Below, piece after piece: positions 56,979 to 64,000 of a stretch of 64,000 nt of DNA. The notes beneath the pieces were generated by a model, which did not search any database, was not told where the DNA came from, and was given only the letters and a program-made list of their open reading frames with translations. Source of the stretch: Chamaecrista fasciculata (Eukaryota > Streptophyta > Magnoliopsida > Fabales > Fabaceae); the NCBI GenBank assembly GCA_003254925.1, contig QANZ01028368.1, positions 96,266-160,265 on the forward strand, written 5' to 3'. Both the position numbers and the translations under genes were made by a program. Within the stretch, counting starts at the first letter, position 1, and each line of letters starts with the position of its first letter.

Positions 56979-59075
56979 AAAATTGTAAAGTGTTCCAAAA
57001 CTCTACCAAACATTTCAATTTAGTCCTTAAAAGTATTAAAACCCCTAAAACCTAAACCCCAAACTCTAAACCCTAAAACCTAAACCATAAACTCTAAACC
57101 CTAAACCATAAAACCCTAAACCCTAAAATCTAAAACCTTAAACCCCGAAACCCTAACCCCTAAAATCCTAAAATTGTAAAGTGTCCCAAAACTCTTCCAA
57201 ACATTCCAATTTAATCCTTAAAAATATTAAAAACCCTAAAATCCTAAACCCTAAACCATAAAATTCTAAAACCCAAAACTCTAAAATCCTAAACCCTAAA
57301 ATCTAAAACCCTAAACCCCTAAACCCTAAATCCTAAACCCCTAAAAAAATTACTCTCTTGCAATTTGTTCCATAAATCCTACTTTCCTCTTCACCTTGCC
57401 CAGATTTTTCATCTTCATCATCCTCACAATCTCTCCTTCGTCATCCTCTTCCTCTTCCTCACTCTGTCTCTTCCAATCACAGAAATTGCAAATTTCCCTG
57501 ACAGTACGCCATTCCATTCCATTCCACATATATAGGATTCAGTATTATTCTTATACAATTACCAGACTCACACAAACCCAGAAACACGCATATACTTACA
57601 ATTTATCTCCTTAATCTGCAGAAATCTTCGCTATTATTTCGATCTGATTTCAGTGAAAATTGTTCTCTGTGATTTCGATTCGATTTCGTTTTCACTTTCG
57701 TTTTCACACAATTTCGTTTTCACACAAACCCAGAAACACGCAAATACTTACCAAACCTGAACGATTTCGTCTGCTAACACCAACGCCGTCGCCGTCGTCG
57801 TCGACGACGTCTCCTCTATCAAGAACTGATGAGATCTAGGCGACCTCGTTTTGCCTTTGTTGCTGTGAGGACGACGATGAAGACGATTCTGAGATCTGGA
57901 CAATTTCGTTTTGATTTTGTTTTGATTTTGTTTTTGCTTCTATGACGATGAAGAGATGATGAGAGATTTGGATTCGAAGATTGGGGTTGATTCGAAGATG
58001 ATGGTGGACGATGAGAAATTTTGCTTCAATGACTTTTTGATTTTTCATTTTCCAGATCTCTCAAATTGATGAAGATGATGAATAGATGATGAATGTCTGG
58101 TAAAATAGAAATTTGGCAAAGATGGTGAAGGAATGGATAATGAATTGATGAAGATGAAGATGAAGTTGAAGAAGATGAAGATAAAGATTAAAAAAAATTA
58201 TGGGGTTTAGGGTTTAATAAAATAATAGGCAAGGACTGAATTGCAAATAAAACCCACTAAATATGGGTTTAGGATTTAGGGTTTAGGGTTTTTAATATTT
58301 TTTAGGACCAAATTGGATAAAGATGAAGATGAAAAAAATAAGTTTTAGGGGTTTAGGGTTTTTAATATTTTTAAGGACTAAATTGGGATGTTTGGAAGAG
58401 TTTTGGGACAATTTACAATTTTATTTTGAGCATTTGGGACTAAAATGAATGAAGATGATGAAAAAAGGGAGAATTGAAAATAATGGGACTCAAATTAGAT
58501 TTTTTTAGGGTTTAAAGTTTAGGATTTTAGGGTTTAAGGTTTAGGATTCAGGGTTAGGGTTTATGATTTTAGGGTTTTAGGATTTAGGATTTAGGGTTTA
58601 GGGTTTTAGGGTTTAGAGTTTAGGGTTTAGGTTTTAGGGTTTTTAATACTTTTAAGGACTAAATTGAAATGTTTGGAAGAGTTTTGGGACACTTTACAAT
58701 TTTATTTTTAGGATTTGGGACTAAAATGAATGAAAATGATGAAATGAGGGGAAATTGAAAATAATGGGATAAAAATTGAACTCAGGGACCAATTTGAAGA
58801 AGAGATGAAATTTTTTTTTTTAATATTAATGCTTATGTGGCACTAAATGCACTGTTGGCACTTTTTTTTTCCAGTTTTTCAACTGCTGACGTGGCACTTG
58901 ACGTGCCACGTCAGCAGTTAACGGACACGTCAGCGGCTTCCCAAACGGCAACTTAACGGAAGGACCAATTTGAGTAACGTTAGTAAAATTCGAGGACCTA
59001 TTTGTCAATTTCCATAAATCAGGGACCAATCTGTTAGCGACCCAATAATCCAGGGACCAATTTGGGAGTTTACTC
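56979..59075. mobile_element. foldback/MULE-like element with telomere-like repeats
   Basis: Two inverted arrays face each other. The left array (about 57035-57340) is degenerate CCCTAAA; the right (about 58200-58650) is degenerate TTTAGGG. Unique blocks inside the arms also pair (left AATTGTAAAGTGTTCCAAAA, right TTTTGGGACACTTTACAATT). The left block is repeated after 191 bp. The right terminus (about 58830-59075) has 'GGGACCAATTTGGGAGTTTACTC' modules like other plant MULE ends. It also has a perfect 17-bp hairpin at 58881-58919. The left terminus lies in the N gap. The centre (57350-58150) is CT-rich and then GA-rich with no clear gene. Confidence 0.6.
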
Positions 59076-59414
59076 AATATTTATCCTAAATTTTATTTTG
59101 GTCCTTAATATTTCCCAATACTTTTATTGCGATTTCAAATGAATATTAATTCATTATCTTCTTACTTTTAATGTAATTATATATAAATTAAGAAAGACTA
59201 GTTTTTGTACTTTTAAACGCTCAAATTGTCCTTTGTTATCTAGTTTTATTTTATAAATGTTTTTTAACATTTAATTTAAAATTACTTTAAACTGATCGAC
59301 CAATCTAACCAATTCAATTGAAATATTTGGTCAAAACCACTTAACGAAAGTCCTTACTTATCAAGAATTTGTGCATAACTCATGTTGATTTCTTCGATCA
59401 AGAGTGTCAAATGT

Positions 59415-59659
59415 TGAAGAGTATACTGGGACTAAAATGTAAATATAAAAAGTATACTGGGAGTGAAAATGTAATATTAGCAGGTTTGTTATTTCTGTTT
59501 AAGAAGTCTGGTATTTTAGCTAAGTTTGTTAGGTTACATCTCAGTGTATTTTTATCCTTATAAATAGCTGGGTTGTGATCCTGATTAAATCATCAGAAAT
59601 AATAAGAGAGTTTCTAGACTTCACAGATATATTTTCTTTGCTTTTATATTCCTTGTTCA
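59415..59659 (+). repeat. 5' LTR of the copia element
   Basis: The LTR starts TGAAGAGTATACTGGGAC and ends TTGTTCA. It contains a short direct repeat (GTATACTGGGA at 59421 and 59452) and a TATA box TATAAATA at 59559-59566, so U3-R-U5 order is plausible with transcription starting near 59590. Confidence 0.88.
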
Positions 59660-59671
59660 TGGAATCAGAGA
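59660..59671 (+). other. primer-binding site
   Basis: TGGAATCAGAGA directly follows the LTR. It differs slightly from the usual TGGTATCAGAGC, which is complementary to the 3' end of initiator methionine tRNA. An ATG at 59659-59661 overlaps the LTR end and this site, and is in frame with gag. Confidence 0.7.
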
Positions 59672-59697
59672 CCTTGGTGTATTCTAGAAAAAAGAAA

Positions 59698-62600
59698 ATG
59701 GTGAGTCATGAAACAGAGGAGGCGCACGATGGAGCTTCGAAAGTTCAAGAATACTCTTGGGCTTTACATTCTTCTGATCAACCAGGGATGATTTTGGTTT
59801 CAACTCCGTTGGATAGTTCGAACTATCTGCCATGGAGTACAGCGATGCAGATTGCGTTAGGTTCGAAGGAGAAAATGGGCTTCGTCGATGGGAGCTTGAA
59901 GATGCCGACGGATGCTGAAGGTTCGAAGGCTTGGAAGAAGGCAGATCAGATGATTATGTCTTGGTTGCTGAACTCGATTTCCAAGAATATGAGGGAATCG
60001 TTTCTGTATTTTCCGAATTCGCACGCTATATGGAGTGAATTGGAAAGAAGATTTGGAGTTACTAGTGGTCCGAAGCTGCTGCAAATTCGCCGAGAGCTTA
60101 ATTCCATTCAACAAGGTAATGATTCTGTAACCTTGTATTATGGAAGATTGCATAAATGTTGGGATGAGCTGAGTCGATTGCAGCCGTTGCCGATTTGTTC
60201 TTGTGGTGCGCATGAAAAATTGCTGGCAATGCAGTCTTCTGACCGATTGGTTCAATTTGTAATGGGCTTGAATGAGTTTTATGAAGGGTTGGGTAATCAG
60301 ATACTCAATATGGATCCACAGCCAGATGTAGCTCGAGCGTATTCTATGGTGATTCGTTCAGAGCAAGAGCGACATGCGAAATCTTCCTATGGTTCGACTA
60401 TTTCTGAGATTGGAGCTTTGGTTCCCAAGACTTCGAAGTCAGGGGAAGATTGGAAGAAGAGGAAAGAATTCAAGAAGCAGTTGATATGTGAACATTGTCA
60501 TGCTTCTGGACACTTGAAGGATTCTTGCTTCAAGTTGGTGGGTTATCCGGATTGGTTTAATGATTTGAAGAAAAATGCACAAGGTAAGAAGCAGGTTGTC
60601 AATCTTGCTGATTCTTCTTCTGATGAAGTTAAAGAGGTAGCTACGCCAGATTTTTCAGCCATGTTTTCACAGTTTATGAAACAAGAAATGTCAAAGATGG
60701 TTAAATCATCTTCGGAGGAATATGCTGGTGTTGTCACTTTGGGTGAGTTTGCAGGTAATGTATCTTTAAACTCTATAACCCATAATAGTGCAGTATGGAT
60801 TATTGATACTGGTGCTTCGTGTCATATTTGTTTTGAAGAAAATTTACTTCATGATATTCGTATTTTGCCTAAGCCTATTCTTGTGCATCTACCTAATGGT
60901 ATGAAGTTGACTGCTGAGAAGACAGGGAAAGTTTTTCTTAATAAGGATTTGGTTTTACAGAATGTTTTGTTCATTCCGTCCTTCAGATACAATTTATTAT
61001 CGGTCAAGAGAGTGATTACAGACCATATTGCAGTGATGTTTGATAAGAATTCTTGTGTGATACAGGACCTGAAGACTAGAAAGAGGTTGGCTGTTGGCAG
61101 TACAGTGGGAAATCTGTATGTTTTGAAACAAGATGATTCTCAGGTTTCTCATTGTAATTTCGTTTCAGATAAAAGTAGTTCTAAGTCTGTAGTTTGGCAT
61201 CAACGTTTAGGACATGCTCCAATAAATGTTCTTAAACATACTGCAGTTCCTGTGTCAGATGTTTTTGATAGTTGTAGTGTTTGTCACAAGGCAAAACAAC
61301 AAAGGTTATCTTTCCCGTCTAGTTCTTCTCGTGCTGATAATCCTTTTGATTTAGTGCATTTGGATTTATGGGGACCTTATAAACATGAAAGCTTGAATAA
61401 TGAAAGATATTTTTTGACAATTGTTGATGATCATACTCGGGCTACTTGGACAATTTTACTTGCTGATAAGTCTCAAGTTTTTCAGAAGTTTTTGGCATTT
61501 TATACTATGATTCAAACTCAGTTTTCTGTTAGAATTAGAGTTATTCGTACTGATAATGGAACTGAATTTGTGAATGACAAGATGAGAAGTTTTTTGACCA
61601 AGATGGGGGTTTTACATCAAAGATCATGTACTTATACTCCACAACAGAATGGGATAGTGGAGAGAAAGCATAAACATCTTCTTCAGGTAGCTAGAGCATT
61701 GATTTTCCAGTCTGGGTTACCTATTAAATTTTGGGGAGATAGTATTTTGACTGCAACATTCATCATTAATCGATTACCATCTGCTATTTTAGGTTGGAAG
61801 TCACCATATGAGTTGTTATATAATAAACCTCCAGATTTTGACAGGATGAAATCTTTTGGGTGTTTGTGTTTTGCTTCTAACACAATCCCATCAAAAGATA
61901 AGTTTGCACCAAGAGCTTTTAGGTGTGTTTTTCTCGGTTATGTGGCTGGACAGAAGGCTTACAAAGTTTTTGATATGGAGAATGATAGGATTATAACTAG
62001 CCGTGATGTTATTTTTTATGAGGCTGAATTTCCTTTTTTGAATTCCACTGATAGTGTCGAATGTCCTTATCCTTTTCCTTTTACAGATATTACTGATTCC
62101 CAAATACCTTTAATTCCTCAGAAATCAAATACAGAACCAAACCTTCCTATTTCACCAAACATTCCTAATTCACCAAATCTTCCTATTTCACCAAACCTTT
62201 CTATTTCTCCAAATCGGTCAACAGCAGAAAATAGCCAAGCTAATTCTTCTTCTCAGTCGACAGAAGTTGAATCTATTCCACAGCCTACCCGAATTATGAC
62301 CAGACCTATTAAACCACCAGCTTGGTTAGATGATTTTGTTTGTAATACTATTACTGATTCTGCTAATACCTATTCTTTGACAAATGTTGATTATTCTAAA
62401 GAATATGCAGCTTTTATGGCTAATGTTAGTCAGTTGAAAGAGCCTCAATCATATAAGGAAGCGGTTAAGCATGTTGAATGGCAAGAAGCTATGGAGAAAG
62501 AGCTTTCTGCCTTGGAAACTAATAATACTTGGGAGTTGACAAAACTTCCAGAAGGAAAGAAAGCAATAGGGTCTAAATGGGTGTTCAAGATTAAGATGAA

Positions 62601-64000
62601 GCCTGATGGGACTGTGGAAAGGTATAAGGCTAGGTTGGTAGCAAAAGGTTACAACCAAGTAGAAGGAGTGGATTATTTTGATAGTTTTTCGCCAGTTGCA
62701 AAACAGGTAACAGTAAGATTAGTACTTGTTCTGAGTACTATTAATAATTGGCCTTTGCATCAATTAGACATTAATAATGCATTTTTGCATGGTTATCTAC
62801 ATGAAGAGGTATTTTTAAAACCTCCTCAAGGATATATGAAAGCAAAGTCTAATGAAGTTTGTAAATTGAAGAAGTCTTTGTATGGTTTAAAGCAGGCTTC
62901 AAGGGAATGGAATTCTGAATTTACTACTAAACTGCTTGACTATGGATTTGTACAGTCAGAAAATGATCATTGTCTGTTTGTGAAGCGCACTGTTGAAATT
63001 TTTCTGGTTTTGTTAGTTTATGTGGATGATGTGTTAATCACAGGAAGTTGTGAAAAGAGTATTATTGCTGTCAAGGATTATTTGCATCAGGTTTTTACCA
63101 TTAAAGATCTTGGCTATGCTAAATACTTCCTTGGTATTGAGATAGCAAGATCTTCAAAGGGGACTTTTATTTCTCAGAAAAAGTATGTTCAAGATATTCT
63201 TAAAGACACTGGTTTACAAGATTCTAAGTGTTCTTTTATTCCTATGCCTAGGAATCACAAGTTTGATGAAAGTTCTCCTTTATATGATGATGTGGAGGCT
63301 TATAGAAGATTAGTGGGAAGACTTTTATACTTAAATATGACACGTCCTGATATTTCTTTTTCTGTACAGCAGCTTAGTCAGCATGTGGCTGCTCCTACTC
63401 ATTCTCACTGGGATAGTGCTTTGCAAGTGATTCGTTATCTCAGGGGTACTTTAGATATGGGTTTATTTTATTCTGCAGAAGGTGTTCCTGAGTTAATTTC
63501 TTATTGTGATTCTGATTGGGCATCATGCCCTACAACTAGGAGATCAATTACTGGGTATTGTGTCTCTTTTGCTGGTTCTTTAGTATCATGGAAATCTAAA
63601 AAGCAGCTTACAGTTTCAAGGTCCTCATGTGAAGCAGAGTATAGAAGTATGGCGACTAGTGTGTGTGAATTGTTATGGATTTCATACTTATTGAAGGACC
63701 TTGCTGTTTCTATTACATATCCTATACCTTTTTATTGTGATAATCAGGCTGCTATTCACATATCATCGAATCCAGTGTTTCATGAGCGTACAAAACACAT
63801 AGATATCGATTGTCATGTGATTAGGCAGCAGTATAAAGCTGGTTTTATCAAACTTCTGCATATATCTTCTCAATTACAGCTTGCAGACATCTTCACAAAG
63901 TCTCTTTCTCAACCTCAGTTTGTTTTTATTAGAGGCAAGTTAGGAATGGTTTGTAACCCTTCCAACTTGAGGGGGGATGAAGAGTATACTGGGACTAAAA
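59698..64000 (+). CDS. copia Gag-Pol polyprotein (open to window end)
   Basis: An uninterrupted frame of at least 1434 codons. Domains in order: Gag with a CCHC knuckle (CEHCHASGHLKDSC, about 60490); aspartic protease (WIIDTGASCHI, about 60800); integrase with HHCC finger (HQRLGH, CSVCHKAK) and D-D-E residues (LDLWGPY, RTDNGTEF, QNGIVERKH); a variable linker with repeated ISPN/SPN units (about 62150); reverse transcriptase (WVFKIKMKPDG, LDINNAFLHG, catalytic YVDD at about 63020); RNase H (CDSDWASC, SCEAEYRSM, CDNQAAIH, RTKHIDID). The start is taken at ATG 59698; ATG 59659 is in frame upstream. The frame runs through the polypurine tract into the 3' LTR. If the 3' LTR equals the 5' LTR, the stop is TAA a few bases beyond the window. 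Confidence 0.95.
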   Translation, partial: MVSHETEEAHDGASKVQEYSWALHSSDQPGMILVSTPLDSSNYLPWSTAMQIALGSKEKMGFVDGSLKMPTDAEGSKAWKKADQMIMSWLLNSISKNMRESFLYFPNSHAIWSELERRFGVTSGPKLLQIRRELNSIQQGNDSVTLYYGRLHKCWDELSRLQPLPICSCGAHEKLLAMQSSDRLVQFVMGLNEFYEGLGNQILNMDPQPDVARAYSMVIRSEQERHAKSSYGSTISEIGALVPKTSKSGEDWKKRKEFKKQLICEHCHASGHLKDSCFKLVGYPDWFNDLKKNAQGKKQVVNLADSSSDEVKEVATPDFSAMFSQFMKQEMSKMVKSSSEEYAGVVTLGEFAGNVSLNSITHNSAVWIIDTGASCHICFEENLLHDIRILPKPILVHLPNGMKLTAEKTGKVFLNKDLVLQNVLFIPSFRYNLLSVKRVITDHIAVMFDKNSCVIQDLKTRKRLAVGSTVGNLYVLKQDDSQVSHCNFVSDKSSSKSVVWHQRLGHAPINVLKHTAVPVSDVFDSCSVCHKAKQQRLSFPSSSSRADNPFDLVHLDLWGPYKHESLNNERYFLTIVDDHTRATWTILLADKSQVFQKFLAFYTMIQTQFSVRIRVIRTDNGTEFVNDKMRSFLTKMGVLHQRSCTYTPQQNGIVERKHKHLLQVARALIFQSGLPIKFWGDSILTATFIINRLPSAILGWKSPYELLYNKPPDFDRMKSFGCLCFASNTIPSKDKFAPRAFRCVFLGYVAGQKAYKVFDMENDRIITSRDVIFYEAEFPFLNSTDSVECPYPFPFTDITDSQIPLIPQKSNTEPNLPISPNIPNSPNLPISPNLSISPNRSTAENSQANSSSQSTEVESIPQPTRIMTRPIKPPAWLDDFVCNTITDSANTYSLTNVDYSKEYAAFMANVSQLKEPQSYKEAVKHVEWQEAMEKELSALETNNTWELTKLPEGKKAIGSKWVFKIKMKPDGTVERYKARLVAKGYNQVEGVDYFDSFSPVAKQVTVRLVLVLSTINNWPLHQLDINNAFLHGYLHEEVFLKPPQGYMKAKSNEVCKLKKSLYGLKQASREWNSEFTTKLLDYGFVQSENDHCLFVKRTVEIFLVLLVYVDDVLITGSCEKSIIAVKDYLHQVFTIKDLGYAKYFLGIEIARSSKGTFISQKKYVQDILKDTGLQDSKCSFIPMPRNHKFDESSPLYDDVEAYRRLVGRLLYLNMTRPDISFSVQQLSQHVAAPTHSHWDSALQVIRYLRGTLDMGLFYSAEGVPELISYCDSDWASCPTTRRSITGYCVSFAGSLVSWKSKKQLTVSRSSCEAEYRSMATSVCELLWISYLLKDLAVSITYPIPFYCDNQAAIHISSNPVFHERTKHIDIDCHVIRQQYKAGFIKLLHISSQLQLADIFTKSLSQPQFVFIRGKLGMVCNPSNLRGDEEYTGTK
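63978..64000 (+). repeat. 3' LTR of the copia element (start only)
   Basis: The last 23 bases of the window repeat the first 23 bases of the 5' LTR without a difference, directly after the polypurine tract. Confidence 0.9.

Larger units (their letters stand above)
55455..59390. repeat. segmental duplication, copy B
   Basis: The partner of copy A. It carries the empty LINE site (about 55890-55901), the 3' exon of the peptide gene (55933-56099) and the shared end block (59080-59390). The middle is replaced by the N gap and the foldback element with telomere-like repeats. The shared end block is truncated by the copia insertion at 59415. Confidence 0.85.
59415..64000 (+). mobile_element. Ty1/copia LTR retrotransposon (3' LTR cut by window end)
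   Basis: 5' LTR 59415-59659 (TG...CA, 245 bp), primer-binding site at 59660, one long gag-pol frame, polypurine tract AGGGGGGA (63970-63977) and the start of the 3' LTR at 63978. The 23 visible bases of the 3' LTR are identical to the 5' LTR start (TGAAGAGTATACTGGGAC...), and the coding frame has no visible lesion. The insertion lies just after the end of duplication copy B. The candidate 5-bp target duplication on the left is AATGT (59410-59414); its partner is outside the window. Confidence 0.95.

Noticed and set aside
57030..58650. True chromosome end or subtelomere
   Set aside because: The repeats are degenerate, inverted relative to each other and flanked by single-copy duplicated DNA, so they are interstitial.

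Overview
This window is nuclear DNA from a flowering plant. It has intron-rich genes with GT-AG splicing, an AT-rich background, TIR transposons, Helitrons, plant L1 LINEs that carry an RNase H domain, a Ty1/copia element and an Au-type SINE. The paired small cysteine-rich secreted-peptide genes and the style of the repeats suggest a legume, but this is an inference and the species is not identified. The sequence is an assembly with gaps: 28 N at 34186-34213, 403 N at 56576-56978, and single or double N at 34842 and 54535.

Three host genes can be assembled exon by exon. (1) A UVR8 UV-B photoreceptor gene (+, 1604-10010, 12 exons, 446 aa). (2) An auxilin-related J-domain protein for clathrin uncoating (+, 16372-22759, 8 exons, 946 aa). 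(3) An amino acid permease of the AAP family (-, 25165-29368, 6 exons, 489 aa). All three have canonical splice sites and open frames. Their introns are full of small transposons: a Pack-MULE-like element holding a broken LEA_2 gene copy in UVR8 intron 6, hAT-type MITEs in UVR8 intron 11 and AAP intron 4, and a 301-bp Helitron 20 bp from an AAP splice donor.

The right half (from about 29.5 kb) is mainly repeats: foldback/TIR elements, a copia gag fragment, a possible TRIM-like LTR element with 98-bp tandem repeats, an Au SINE with target-site duplication, and a 401-bp Helitron. From 39.2 kb there is a tandem segmental duplication (copy A about 39225-50265, copy B about 55455-59390). Each copy carries the last exon of a small cysteine-rich, defensin-like gene on the minus strand. 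Copy A was later hit by a full-length L1 LINE (39678-46702) and a TIR element inside the signal-peptide exon. Copy B keeps the matching empty LINE site, but its first exon is lost in an N gap or in a foldback element with telomere-like repeats. Between the copies lie a second, 5'-truncated LINE and a truncated MULE-family element carrying a histone H4 pseudogene. The window ends in a Ty1/copia element (59415 to beyond the edge) whose gag-pol frame is open to the window end.

The genes do not form an operon or a pathway. The coherent story is transposon activity: one MULE-like terminal-repeat family has captured pieces of different host genes, and a tandem pair of secreted-peptide genes is being broken up and partly homogenised.
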